Shown here: in pieces, positions 7,181-16,093 of the stretch
Position numbering within the stretch: position 1 is the first letter of the stretch
Layout: every line of letters begins with the position of its first letter
Source: 79-D21 sp964521575
Lineage (GTDB): Bacteria > Synergistota > Synergistia > Synergistales > 79-D21
NCBI GenBank assembly: GCA_964521575.1
Contig: CAZFSR010000016.1
Location: forward strand, 1-32,408
DNA length: 32,408 nucleotides
Direction of reading: 5' to 3'
Notes under the pieces: model-generated
Databases searched by the model: none
What the model was told of the DNA's origin: nothing
What the model saw: only the letters and a program-made list of their open reading frames with translations
Position numbers and translations under genes: made by a program

Positions 7181-9250
7181 TTATTCCTTAAGTATCCCGA
7201 GGTCCCCAACCGACATGAAAAGATCGTTGCATCGCGAGAGCAGGGCAAGCCGGTTCTCCCTTACGTCGGGATTTTCGTCCATGACGAGGACCTTGTCGAA
7301 GAAGCGGGTGATGTCCGGTTCAAGCCTGAAAAGCAATTCGGTGACTTCAGGCCATGCTTGGCGGCTAAGTGCCTCCCGCACTTTCGGCTCAAGGTCGTTG
7401 ACGGTCCGGTAAAGCGAAATCTCCTCCTCCTGTACGAAGGCGTCCTGCTGGATACCTAACCGGAAAGCCCCTGCCTTGGATAGAATGTTCTTTACCCGGA
7501 CCGCGGCCGTAACCAGGGCCTTGAACCACTCCTGTCCCACAACAGCGGCGTAGCTGTTCAGGATTTTCTGGACTTGGCATGGCCTGTTCCACATCAATTG
7601 TACTCCGAGGGAAACCAGGCCGTAAGAAAAGCCGCGTTCACGCAGTTGGACCTGTAAACGCTGGGTAAAAAATTCCTTGACCTGGGCCAGGGTTTCATTC
7701 GTGGCTTCGAGCGATTCGGCAAGATCCTCAAAAAGGGGAGAAAGGTCGATATCAAGGTCGCAGCCCCAGAGAATTTCGTTGATATTGCGGGCGGCGCGCC
7801 GCAGGGCGTAGGGATCCTGGGAACCGGTCGGGACGAGTCCGACCTTGAAGCAGCCCACCAGGCTATCGGCGCGGTCGACCAGGCCTAGGATTGCGCCTGC
7901 GGGTGACGACGGAAGAGAATCTCCCGAGAAGCGCGGCAGGACCTGTTCGTAAATTGCAAGGGCGACCTCCGGGTCTTCTCCGTTTCGGAGCGCATATTCC
8001 CGTCCCATGACGCCCTTGAGTTCAGGGAACTCGTAAACCATGCCGGTGACCTGGTCCGCTTTTGCGAGCAATCCAGCCCGGTCGATGACGGGCTTCATGG
8101 CAGAGAGGGCGGGGACGCGGTCTGCGAGCTTCAGGGCATTTTCCCTTACGCGCCTGGCTTTTTCGTAGACGGAGCCGAGTCGTTCCTGGTAAACAATGGC
8201 CTTCAATTCTTCAACCCTGGCGGACAGGGGTTTCTTCTGGTCTTCCCTCCAGAAAAATGCCGCATCGGACAATCGGGCTCGAAGAACCCGTTCGTTGCCT
8301 TCCTTAACGACATTCATGCTGGTTGCCTGGTTGTTGCTGATCCCGATGAAATTGGGCATCAACTTTCCGCTTCGGTCCCTGACCGGGAAATACTTCTGGT
8401 GATGCTTCATCGAGGTTGTCAGGACTTCCTCCGGAATTTCGAGGAAGGCCCTGTCGAAACTGCCGGCAAAGGGAACGGGATACTCCACCAGGAAGAGGTT
8501 TTCCTCGACAAGATCCGGGTCCAGGTCGGCCTTGCCGCCCACCTCTTTTTCGATGGCCGAAATCGCGCTCAGCATTTTTTCCCTTCGTTTTTCCGGATCG
8601 ACGATCACGAAGTTAGAGAACAGGATGTCCATGTAATCTTTAGGGCGGGGTATCTCCAGGTTCCGGTCGCCCATGAAGCGGTGTCCCCGCGTGGTGCGGC
8701 CGCTCTCAAGTCGCCCGAAGCGGAAGGAAAGGACCGAATCCCCCCAGAGAGCCACAATCCAGCGGATTGGTCTCGCATAGCGGATCGTCGGGTCTTCCCA
8801 GAACATGTTTTTCGGAAACACGAGCCGCCTGATGACCCCAAGGCTGATATCGGGAAGCAGGGAAACGGTTTCCTTGCCTTCGTGGCGGACTTCGGCGAGC
8901 ACGTACTCCTGGCCGTTTACGAAAGTCGACTTGAGGTCATCGACCTGGACGCCCTTGCTCCTGGCGAAACCGATGGCTGCCTTCGTCGGGTTTCCGGTCG
9001 CATCGAAAGCCTGAGACCAGAGGGGGCCCCGGTATTGCTCCACACGGTCTTCCTGCTTTGGGGAAACTGCCTTCGCAAGAACGGCTAGACGCCGGGGTGT
9101 TCCGTAGGTCAGGATTTCCTCGTGATCGATATGCGCCTCCTTCAAGGATTCGGCGAAAAGGCGCCGGCTTTCCTCGATGGCCCACGGCATGAACCGCGCG
9201 GGAATTTCCTCGGTTCCTATTTCAAGCAGGAAGTCTTGGTTTTCGGTCAT
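7181..9250 (-). CDS. glyS: Glycyl-tRNA synthetase beta subunit
   Basis: Large subunit of the bacterial alpha2beta2 glycyl-tRNA synthetase, needed for tRNA recognition and charging. The 689-residue protein opens with the family signature FLLEIGTEEIPARF, continues through the core with TMKHHQKYFPV-type (here TSMKHHQKYFPV) and DPYALRRAARNI motifs, and ends in an anticodon-binding, DALR-like helical region (MDENPDVRENRLALL). I chose the ATG at 9250, which has AAGGAAG eight bases upstream. Another in-frame ATG at 9268 overlaps the glyQ stop as TGATG but has a weak ribosome site. It directly follows glyQ, so the subunits would be made from one message. Confidence 0.96.
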   Translation of the reverse strand: MTENQDFLLEIGTEEIPARFMPWAIEESRRLFAESLKEAHIDHEEILTYGTPRRLAVLAKAVSPKQEDRVEQYRGPLWSQAFDATGNPTKAAIGFARSKGVQVDDLKSTFVNGQEYVLAEVRHEGKETVSLLPDISLGVIRRLVFPKNMFWEDPTIRYARPIRWIVALWGDSVLSFRFGRLESGRTTRGHRFMGDRNLEIPRPKDYMDILFSNFVIVDPEKRREKMLSAISAIEKEVGGKADLDPDLVEENLFLVEYPVPFAGSFDRAFLEIPEEVLTTSMKHHQKYFPVRDRSGKLMPNFIGISNNQATSMNVVKEGNERVLRARLSDAAFFWREDQKKPLSARVEELKAIVYQERLGSVYEKARRVRENALKLADRVPALSAMKPVIDRAGLLAKADQVTGMVYEFPELKGVMGREYALRNGEDPEVALAIYEQVLPRFSGDSLPSSPAGAILGLVDRADSLVGCFKVGLVPTGSQDPYALRRAARNINEILWGCDLDIDLSPLFEDLAESLEATNETLAQVKEFFTQRLQVQLRERGFSYGLVSLGVQLMWNRPCQVQKILNSYAAVVGQEWFKALVTAAVRVKNILSKAGAFRLGIQQDAFVQEEEISLYRTVNDLEPKVREALSRQAWPEVTELLFRLEPDITRFFDKVLVMDENPDVRENRLALLSRCNDLFMSVGDLGILKE

Positions 9251-9267
9251 TTTCGACACTTCCTTCA

Positions 9268-10143
9268 TCAGGAAAATTTCTTCATGAGGGGATGCCCCAT
9301 CTCGTCGCGCTGTTTCGCAAAGGCTTCGCAACAGCGGCTGGCAAGGGCCCTGACCCTGGCGATGTAGCCTGTCCGTTCGGTAACGCTGATCGCGTTGCGT
9401 GCGTCTAGAAGGTTGAAGGTGTGGGAACATTTCAGGACGTAGTCGTAGGCGGGAAGAACGAATCCCTTGTCGAGAACCCTGGCCGATTCGGCTTCGTAGG
9501 CGTTGAACAGGGAAAAGAGCATCTCTGTGTCGGCCAAGTCGAAATTGTAGGTCGAGAACTCGACTTCGCCCCGATGGTGGATGTCACCGTAACGGACTTT
9601 GCCGACCCAATTGAGGTCGTAGACGTTGTCGATCTTCTGGACGAACATCGCGATCCGTTCCAGGCCGTAGGTGATCTCGGCTGGGACTGGGTTCATGTCC
9701 ACTCCACCCACTTGCTGGAAGTAGGTGAACTGTGTGATCTCCATCCCGTCCAGCCAAACTTCCCAGCCAAGGCCCCACGCTCCAATCGTCGGAGATTCCC
9801 AGTCGTCTTCGACGAAGCGGATATCGTGCTCGGCCGGATCGATCCCCAACGCCTTCAGGCTGTCGAGGTAAACTTCCTGGATATTGTCCGGTGCAGGCTT
9901 GATGATGACCTGGTACTGATAGTAATGCTGAAGGCGGTTGGGATTTTCTCCGTAACGGCCGTCGGTGGGGCGTCTCGACGGTTCGACGTAGGCGACTCTC
10001 CAGGGTTCGGGACCGAGCGACCGAAGGGTCGTTGCCGGGTTCATCGTGCCTGCCCCTACTTCAATGTCATAAGGTTGCTGAATGACGCAGCCCTGTTCCG
10101 CCCAGAATCGTTCCAGGCGCATGATCACTTCCTGGAAGTTCAT
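9268..10143 (-). CDS. glyQ: Glycyl-tRNA synthetase alpha subunit
   Basis: Catalytic subunit of alpha2beta2 glycyl-tRNA synthetase (291 residues), which forms glycyl-adenylate and charges tRNA-Gly. Family hallmarks are FWAEQGCVIQQPYDIEVGAG, then TLRSLGPEPW, YVEPSRRPTDGRYGENPNR and QHYYQYQVI. The C-terminal ISVTERTGYIARVRALA stretch is typical. The start at ATG 10143 is fixed by GGGAGG eight bases upstream; an in-frame GTG at 10152 overlaps that ribosome site and is rejected. The recO stop lies 19 bases upstream, so no room exists for a T-box leader, which regulates glyQS in some Firmicutes. Confidence 0.97.
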   Translation of the reverse strand: MNFQEVIMRLERFWAEQGCVIQQPYDIEVGAGTMNPATTLRSLGPEPWRVAYVEPSRRPTDGRYGENPNRLQHYYQYQVIIKPAPDNIQEVYLDSLKALGIDPAEHDIRFVEDDWESPTIGAWGLGWEVWLDGMEITQFTYFQQVGGVDMNPVPAEITYGLERIAMFVQKIDNVYDLNWVGKVRYGDIHHRGEVEFSTYNFDLADTEMLFSLFNAYEAESARVLDKGFVLPAYDYVLKCSHTFNLLDARNAISVTERTGYIARVRALASRCCEAFAKQRDEMGHPLMKKFS

Positions 10144-10162
10144 GACTTCCACCTCCCAAAAT

Positions 10163-10891
10163 CTAGACGCTGCCCTCGAGCAGCCTGGTCAACAAAGCGG
10201 AAGCACTTCGAAACAGGTGAACCTCGCCCCCGCCGAAGAGTTCTGCCCGAAAATCCTTGCCTGAGAGCATAACAGCCTTTCTCAAGCGATTCAATTCCAT
10301 TTCTCCTAGGGAAAGGCCTTCCTGCCTCGGAAAGCTGCCGGAACAGGCCGTACAAGTTAGACCCTCCGTTGTGAGAAGGCCCTGGTTCGCGCGTGTTCCG
10401 CATGATGCGCAACGATCCAGTTGAGGCGAGACTCCCAGCATGGATGCCCACCGAAAAAGGAAACGAAATTCGACTGCGTGGGGTTCGGTGCCTCCCTCAA
10501 GGGCCTTCAGTGACCAATAAAACAGGGGGAGGAGTTCGTCCTGGGGGTGTCCCGGAAGGCTGAACCGGGAAACATGCCCGCAGAGGCTCAATGCCATTGA
10601 AAGCCTTGCCCCGTTTTGGCGGAGGGGCCAGAAATCTTCCTGGACCTCCGCTTCCTTGACGTAGGTTCTTCGAGGTGAGCGGTAAAGAGAGAAGTATCCC
10701 CATACAAGGGGTTCGGACACGCCGGAGAGGCGGCTTCTTCCCGCAGCTGCTCCAGGTACGGTTGCCCATAAGATGCCGTACTCCCTTAAAAGCAGTAAGA
10801 CGCTTTTCCCCCGCTCTCCGGAAATCCGGGACTTGAGGACAACGCCCTTCTGCCTATAGTGCCCCTGGGGGAGGAATGAAGACAGCTCCAA
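10163..10891 (-). CDS. recO: DNA repair protein RecO
   Basis: Recombination mediator that helps RecR load RecA on SSB-coated single-stranded DNA. The 242-residue product has an N-terminal OB-fold (RQKGVVLKSR, then LLREYGILWATVPGAAAG), a helical middle and a zinc site of the C-x2-C...C-x2-C type (CASCG and CTACSG). The start is uncertain. There is no ATG near the expected N-terminus; TTG at 10891 gives a start about a dozen residues before the conserved KGVVL, as in relatives, but its ribosome site is poor. The frame is open further into era, up to 11017. It begins within a few bases of the era stop, so it may be translationally coupled to era. Confidence 0.88.
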   Translation of the reverse strand: MELSSFLPQGHYRQKGVVLKSRISGERGKSVLLLLREYGILWATVPGAAAGRSRLSGVSEPLVWGYFSLYRSPRRTYVKEAEVQEDFWPLRQNGARLSMALSLCGHVSRFSLPGHPQDELLPLFYWSLKALEGGTEPHAVEFRFLFRWASMLGVSPQLDRCASCGTRANQGLLTTEGLTCTACSGSFPRQEGLSLGEMELNRLRKAVMLSGKDFRAELFGGGEVHLFRSASALLTRLLEGSV

Positions 10892-10895
10892 TCCC

Positions 10896-11810
10896 TTACC
10901 GTCCGTATCCGAATCTCCTGAGTTGCTGCGGAGATTTTCTCCATTCCGGCAGGACCTTGACCCATAGTTCCAAGTAGACGGGACATCCAAGCTGAGACTC
11001 AAGAGCCAGCCTGGCAAGGCGCCCGATTTCCTTCAGCTTCTTTCCCCCCGCGCCGATCAGGATGCCCTTCTGGGAAGCCCGCTCAACGTATAGATTGCAT
11101 TGGATGAGGGCTTTTTCACGATCGGGGTATTCAAAAGGGGTCTTGAAGGTTTCGATCTGGACGGCCACGCCATGCGGCACCTCATCATGGGTCAGCCGGA
11201 AAACCTGTTCCCGGATCAATTCCTCCGCAAGAAACCGTTCCGGGTGATCCATGAGGATGTCTTCAGGGAAAAGGCTGGGCCCGACCGGGAGGGCCGATAT
11301 GATCTTTTCACGGAGGCGGTCGATGTTGTAGCGGGTTGTCGCGGAGACGGGGATCGTTTCGATTGGCCTCAAGGAATCGATGTAGCTCTTGAGAACGACA
11401 TCCAGAGGCACGCCGGCCTGAAGACGGTCCGCTTTGTTTGCGACGAGCAGGGTGGGGGTCTTGAGCGAACCGATCAGACCCATCAAGGACCATTCCTCGG
11501 GTTCTGGAGAGAATGGCCCCGCCTCCACAACGTAGAGAATCAAGTCGACAGACTCGAGGGCCTCTTTCGCCTCTGAAAGAAGAAACTCGCCAAGCCGGTT
11601 TTTGGCCGGGTAAACGCCCGGCGTGTCGACAAAGACGATTTGTGCCTGTTCGGAAGAGTCGATGCACCGGATGCGGTTCCTCGTGGTCTGGGGTCTTTCG
11701 GAGACGATCGAAACCTTTTCACGAAGCAGGGCGTTCACAAGAGAGGATTTCCCGACGTTCGGCCGCCCAACCAGGGTGACAAGCCCCGAGCGGTGTGCCT
11801 CGCGATTCAT
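10896..11810 (-). CDS. era: GTPase Era
   Basis: Essential GTPase (304 residues) that binds the 3' end of 16S rRNA and assists 30S assembly. GTPase motifs are all present: G1 GRPNVGKS (15-22), the G2 region QTTRNRIRC, G3 DTPG (62-65), G4 NKAD (125-128) and G5 VSA. The C-terminal KH domain has the GILIGAGGKKLKEIG RNA-binding loop. The start at 11810 is supported by AAGGGG seven bases upstream, and the ATG overlaps the cdd stop by four bases (ATGA), implying translational coupling. Confidence 0.97.
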   Translation of the reverse strand: MNREAHRSGLVTLVGRPNVGKSSLVNALLREKVSIVSERPQTTRNRIRCIDSSEQAQIVFVDTPGVYPAKNRLGEFLLSEAKEALESVDLILYVVEAGPFSPEPEEWSLMGLIGSLKTPTLLVANKADRLQAGVPLDVVLKSYIDSLRPIETIPVSATTRYNIDRLREKIISALPVGPSLFPEDILMDHPERFLAEELIREQVFRLTHDEVPHGVAVQIETFKTPFEYPDREKALIQCNLYVERASQKGILIGAGGKKLKEIGRLARLALESQLGCPVYLELWVKVLPEWRKSPQQLRRFGYGR

Positions 11811-12235
11811 GGTTTTTCCCCTTCTAACCTGAACTGAAAGGGCAGAAGTTCGTTCAAACGATGGGTCTCGGGTTCGCCCATCCGGTCCAGAACGATGAAA
11901 AGGTTTGGGTTGAATTCCGCGAGAACCTGAAGGCATGCCCCGCACGGGATGCAGGGAACGCCTTCACATCCCGCGATGGCAATTGCAGCGGGTTTTCTGC
12001 GGCCCGAGGCAAGGGCCGAAAACAAGGCCACTCTCTCCGCGCAAACGGTTAGGCCGTAGCTGGAATTCTCCACGTTGCAACCGAGGAAAACCTCGTCGTT
12101 TTCAGTCAGGACTGCAGCTCCGACTTTAAAGCCGGAATAGGGCGCGTAGGCGAGAAGACGGGCCTTTCTTGCCGATTCCAGGAGACCCCGGGCGCTCTCC
12201 TTCGTTGAAGGCCAGTTCAAGAAGAGCTCGTTCAT
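11807..12235 (-). CDS. cdd: Cytidine deaminase
   Basis: Small zinc enzyme (142 residues, tetrameric class) that deaminates cytidine and deoxycytidine in pyrimidine salvage. It has the YAPYSGFKVGAA substrate motif and NVENSSYG. The zinc/catalytic site is C65-A66-E67 with C98 and C101 in PCGAC. The start at 12235 follows GGGGGAG by seven bases and overlaps the upstream stop by four bases. Its place just before era matches Bacillus. Confidence 0.95.
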   Translation of the reverse strand: MNELFLNWPSTKESARGLLESARKARLLAYAPYSGFKVGAAVLTENDEVFLGCNVENSSYGLTVCAERVALFSALASGRRKPAAIAIAGCEGVPCIPCGACLQVLAEFNPNLFIVLDRMGEPETHRLNELLPFQFRLEGEKP

Positions 12236-13527
12236 TCGCTGTCTCCCCCTGCTTCCGGGAGCGCCGGCTGTTGGCGGCCAATACGCAGGAGCTTGATTCG
12301 ATGGTCCTCGACTTCCAATACCTCGATGTTCCACGGGCCGAACTCCAGGACTTGCCCTTCGTCCGGGAATTTTCCTGCCAGGGCGAGGATGAAACCGGCC
12401 ACACTGAAGACGTCTTCCGATTCGAAGGGATAATCGAGCGCCTCGCTCAGGTCTTCAAGGTTGACATGCCCCTTCACAAGATAGGTTCCTTCGGCTTCCT
12501 TGACGATATCGGGATTTTCCTCGTCGTATTCGTCCTGGATCTCGCCCACGATTTCTTCCAGAAGATCTTCCAGAGTAAGGATCCCCGCCGTTCCTCCATA
12601 CTCATCCACAACAACGGCCATATGAACCCTTTTCCCTTTCATGATCCCGAAAAGTTGTGCGATCTTCATCGTCTCCGGAACGAACATCGCTTCCCTCTTC
12701 AGCTTGGAGACCGGCTGGTCTCCCTGTCCGGATACGAGGGAGGCGATAAGGTCCTTCACGTAAAGAATCCCCACGACGTGGTCGAGGCTTCCCTTATGGA
12801 TCGGCAGGCGTGAGTGCCCATGCTCCTGGAAGATCTCGACGGCTTCCAGAACCGTCAGGTTGTGAGGGATCGAAACGACATCCATCCGGGGAACCATGAT
12901 TTCGTGGGCCCGGGTTTCCTCAAAAGCAATCACGCCGTGGATCATTTTTCTCTCTTCCTCTTCGAGCGCTCCGGTATCCCCACCGATCGTGACCATTTGC
13001 TCGATCTCCTCCCGGGTCACAAAGGGGTGCTGAGAGGAAAGGTCGACGCCGAAAATCTTCCCGATCCCGCGGACGACGGCCAGAATCACCGCGTTTACCG
13101 GGAACATCAGACGGCTGACAAGCCTCAGGGGAGTTAATACCCTGAGAAGGAGGTTTTCCGGTCTCGCAACGGCTACGGTTTTCGGAAGGATTTCGCTGAA
13201 AACGACGATCAGCGAAGTCATGATCAGGACGGAAAGCCAAAGGCCCCGCACCCCAGCCAACCGGAGCGCAAGAGACGTCGCGACCGTTGTGGCGGCAATA
13301 TTGACCAGGTTGTTCAGCACCAGGGTGACGGTGAGGACGGATTGGATGTTCAGGATGAGCCACCCCAGGGCATTTCGACTCCTAGGGTGCTTTTCCTGCA
13401 GGGCAAGCAGCTTCCCCTTCCCGGTGGAGGTGATGGCCGTCTCGCTGAAACTGCAGAGGGCGGACAGGAAAAGGAGAAGCAGCAAGAGCAGAATGTGGTT
13501 GATTAAACTCGGTATGTCCGTATCCAA
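12232..13527 (-). CDS. CNNM/HlyC-CorC family membrane protein with CBS pair
   Basis: Integral membrane protein of 431 residues from the CNNM/DUF21 family, often annotated as hemolysin or Mg/Co efflux protein. The DUF21 domain (about 1-190) has three to four hydrophobic segments, starting with a poly-Leu helix at 9-22 and the family sequence LNNLVNIAATT. A CBS-domain pair follows (IMVPRMDVVSIP through MAVVVDEYGGTAGILTLEDLLEEIVGEI, about 205-325), then the CorC/HlyC C-terminal domain. The role in divalent cation transport is known for some relatives and inferred here. The start codon appears to be TTG at 13527 with AAGGAGGA eleven bases upstream. It occupies the slot between ybeY and cdd that holds dgkA in Bacillus. 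Confidence 0.93.
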   Translation of the reverse strand: MDTDIPSLINHILLLLLLLFLSALCSFSETAITSTGKGKLLALQEKHPRSRNALGWLILNIQSVLTVTLVLNNLVNIAATTVATSLALRLAGVRGLWLSVLIMTSLIVVFSEILPKTVAVARPENLLLRVLTPLRLVSRLMFPVNAVILAVVRGIGKIFGVDLSSQHPFVTREEIEQMVTIGGDTGALEEEERKMIHGVIAFEETRAHEIMVPRMDVVSIPHNLTVLEAVEIFQEHGHSRLPIHKGSLDHVVGILYVKDLIASLVSGQGDQPVSKLKREAMFVPETMKIAQLFGIMKGKRVHMAVVVDEYGGTAGILTLEDLLEEIVGEIQDEYDEENPDIVKEAEGTYLVKGHVNLEDLSEALDYPFESEDVFSVAGFILALAGKFPDEGQVLEFGPWNIEVLEVEDHRIKLLRIGRQQPALPEAGGDSE

Positions 13528-13560
13528 CTGGGGATCAGTCCTCCTTGAATCGCAACGTGA

Positions 13561-14055
13561 TTATACCTTTTCCTGGTAGCGCCTCAAAAGGATTTCCTGT
13601 TCCGAGAACATGTCCGTTTCGCGTTCCTCTGTGTCATGATCCCAGGCCAGAAGATGAAGAAATCCATGCATCAGGATCAGGAGAAAATCCGAACCCGGAT
13701 TCCTGCCCTCGTTTTCCGAGCTGGTTCTTACGATTTCAGGGCAAATCACGATATCGCCCAGCGGGGTTTCGGCCCAGCCCGCCGGGGGGGTGAACAAGCC
13801 GTTTCCCTCCCACATCGGAAAGGAAAGCACGTCGGTGGGTTCGTTTATACCCCTGTACCGGGAATTGAGCTCCTGGATCGTCGAGGTGGAACAGAACTTC
13901 AGGGAGACGCTAACCGTTTCGGAGGAAACGAGCTCCGGGTGCTTTGCTTCCAGGTATTCGCTCCAGACGTACTCTAGTCGGGCATAATCCGGCAACATGA
14001 TCCCCGATTCTTTCAGTGCGTCACTCTCGTCGTCAATCTGAACCGCTAATTTCAT
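13561..14055 (-). CDS. ybeY: Endoribonuclease YbeY (rRNA maturation factor)
   Basis: Zinc-dependent RNase of 164 residues involved in 16S 3'-end maturation and ribosome quality control. The metal site is H130, H134 and H140 in MHGFLHLLAWDH, matching the family H-G-x-L-H-L-x-x-x-D-H pattern with AW in place of the common GY. The upstream NEPTDVLSFP and LGDIVIC motifs are also typical. ATG at 14055 has GGAGGGG about seven bases upstream and starts 23 bases inside the end of pgpH. Confidence 0.95.
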   Translation of the reverse strand: MKLAVQIDDESDALKESGIMLPDYARLEYVWSEYLEAKHPELVSSETVSVSLKFCSTSTIQELNSRYRGINEPTDVLSFPMWEGNGLFTPPAGWAETPLGDIVICPEIVRTSSENEGRNPGSDFLLILMHGFLHLLAWDHDTEERETDMFSEQEILLRRYQEKV

Positions 14056-16093
14056 CGGTTTCCCCTCCTTCTTCGAGGGTTTCAGAGGCGGATTTCGCTC
14101 CGATGTTGTCCCTCTTGTGATAGATGGACCTGAGGCTTTGGATAAAACTTTCCTTGATCAGGGTAAGGTCCTTGAGGGTAAAATCCACCCGCTCGAGTTG
14201 CCCGTCAAGCATTTTGGACTCGACAACCCCTTCGACCGTTTCCCTGAGCTCAGACAAGCCCCTTATGCTTCCTCCGGCGGCCCGGACGGCTGCTTCAACG
14301 GAATCCGCCAGCATGACAAGGGCCGTTTCCTTAGACGAGGGTTTAGGCCCCGGGTAGCTGAACTGCTCTCGGGGAAGATCCTCCCCTCTTGCCCTGGATT
14401 TCCGGTAGAAAAAGGTCAGGCATGTCGTTCCATGGTGCTCGGAGATAAATTGGCGTATTCGTGTCGGCAGGTTGTAACGTCTTGCCAAGTCGAGGCCGTC
14501 CTTCACATGTGAAAGGATCACGAGTGCAGACATGGACGGGTTTAGGTCGTCGTGGAGATTCTCACCGGAGACCTGGTTCTCGACGAAAAACTGTGGCCGT
14601 TTCAGTTTCCCGATGTCGTGAAAATAGGCTCCCGCCTTGACCAGCAGGCTGTCCAGTCCAAGCGAGTCTGCAGCGGCCTCGGACAGGGTTCCGACCATGA
14701 GGGTGTGGTGATACGTTCCTGGTGCCTCCATCTGGAGCCGCTTTAGAAGGGGGTTGGAGGGATGGCTCAGGTCCATCAGCCTAAGGGGGGAAAGGATGTC
14801 GAACATCGTGTCGAGCATCGGCAGCAAGGCGACCGTAAAGGTTCCCCAGGCCAGGACGGCAATCAGGTAGATTCCGACCACGCTGCCGTTCAAGGGAAGC
14901 CCGAGCCACCAGCGGATGGTGGTTGCCGCGGCTGCCGCCGAAAGACCCATGGTACATTGCTGTTTCCAGAGATCCAGCCTGGTTGAGGACCCCCTGAAAA
15001 CGAGATAACCGGTTATGGAGGCCGCAATGCCGGAAAGGCCCCACAGGATAAGGTGAGCCATGGATCCCGAATAGGAAAGCATGGCTCCGATTACGGCCCC
15101 GCCCAGGGCGATGTGGAAGGCGATCTGGACGGGCAGGGTCAGGTTGAGCCATCCTAGAAGCGGCAGGAAGGCTAGAGTATCCGCCTTGAAAAGGACTGAA
15201 CCGACTTGAATGGTCCACCCTGCGCTCAGGAGGCAAAAAACGAAAAGAAGGTCACGCCGGGAAAAAAGAATATCCCGTCTGGTCGGGTAAAGGGTCGGCA
15301 AAAGGCTCCATAAAAAAACGGACAGGACGACGAAGAAGAGGGACCGGTACGGCAGGTCGCCTTTGGGGTAGCCCTGGGCCTCGAGCAGCCGGAACTTCTG
15401 AGGGGTGACCACTTCGCCACGCGCGACGATCAAATCTCCCGGGAACATCATCCGCACCACAGGCTCGACCTTGGCTGCTGTTTCGCGCTTCAACCTCTCG
15501 GTTGCCTCGTTATCGATCCGAACAGGTTCCTTGAAACTCTCCTCGAGAATCTGGAAAACGGCGTTTTGTTCCGCGCGCGGGATAGGGAGCCGCATGATCC
15601 GGTCCCAGAGTTTCGACTGGATGTCGCCGCCCCAATCCTTATCCTCGAGAATGGAAAGACCGAGGTCCCGGGCAATATGCAGCATCCGGGCCCGTTTTGC
15701 CGGAGTCATCGAGGAGAGCAAATCCCGCAGGCTCTGGGAAAACCCCTCCATTCCATTCCAGCGGGAAAGTTGTTCAAGGGAGTTGCGGATGCGCCTCTCG
15801 GCATGAGAGTCCTTTGTCATGACGGCGACGACGTTGTCGGCTGCCAGCCTGCGAAGAAGGCTGGTGCTGTCCTCGTCGAGGTAAGTGGTGTTCATGATCG
15901 CGACGTAAGTCCGGGGGGAAGGTTCCCCTAGACGGTACCCGTGCCTGTTCTCCCCAAGCCACCATCCGAGGAGGACGAGAAGGACCACGACGGAAAGCAA
16001 TGCCGCTCTCAGGGTCCAGTAATCGATATCGAATTCCCCGAGGTTGCCGAGGACCGGTAGCCTAACCCTGCCTGTTTTGTTCATAGGATTCAT
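14033..16093 (-). CDS. pgpH: 7TMR-HD family phosphodiesterase, probable c-di-AMP hydrolase PgpH
   Basis: Membrane phosphodiesterase of about 686 residues. The layout is an N-terminal transmembrane helix (residues about 28-45), an extracytoplasmic 7TMR-HDED region to roughly residue 270, a block of seven or so membrane helices (about 275-440), and a cytoplasmic HD domain. The HD residues are visible: H462-H463, H492-D493 in YFHDIGKLKRPQFF, and the later EHHGTT and LADSVEAAVRAA motifs. In Listeria and Bacillus such proteins hydrolyse c-di-AMP to pApA, setting osmolyte and cell-wall homeostasis. The start is uncertain between ATG 16093, ATG 16084 and TTG 16117; I chose 16093, which overlaps phoH by 32 bases. 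Confidence 0.94.
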   Translation of the reverse strand: MNPMNKTGRVRLPVLGNLGEFDIDYWTLRAALLSVVVLLVLLGWWLGENRHGYRLGEPSPRTYVAIMNTTYLDEDSTSLLRRLAADNVVAVMTKDSHAERRIRNSLEQLSRWNGMEGFSQSLRDLLSSMTPAKRARMLHIARDLGLSILEDKDWGGDIQSKLWDRIMRLPIPRAEQNAVFQILEESFKEPVRIDNEATERLKRETAAKVEPVVRMMFPGDLIVARGEVVTPQKFRLLEAQGYPKGDLPYRSLFFVVLSVFLWSLLPTLYPTRRDILFSRRDLLFVFCLLSAGWTIQVGSVLFKADTLAFLPLLGWLNLTLPVQIAFHIALGGAVIGAMLSYSGSMAHLILWGLSGIAASITGYLVFRGSSTRLDLWKQQCTMGLSAAAAATTIRWWLGLPLNGSVVGIYLIAVLAWGTFTVALLPMLDTMFDILSPLRLMDLSHPSNPLLKRLQMEAPGTYHHTLMVGTLSEAAADSLGLDSLLVKAGAYFHDIGKLKRPQFFVENQVSGENLHDDLNPSMSALVILSHVKDGLDLARRYNLPTRIRQFISEHHGTTCLTFFYRKSRARGEDLPREQFSYPGPKPSSKETALVMLADSVEAAVRAAGGSIRGLSELRETVEGVVESKMLDGQLERVDFTLKDLTLIKESFIQSLRSIYHKRDNIGAKSASETLEEGGETDEISGSD

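Noticed and set aside
10144..10162. T-box leader before glyQS
   Set aside because: Only 19 bases separate the recO stop from the glyQ start, so no leader fits unless it lies inside recO, where I saw none.
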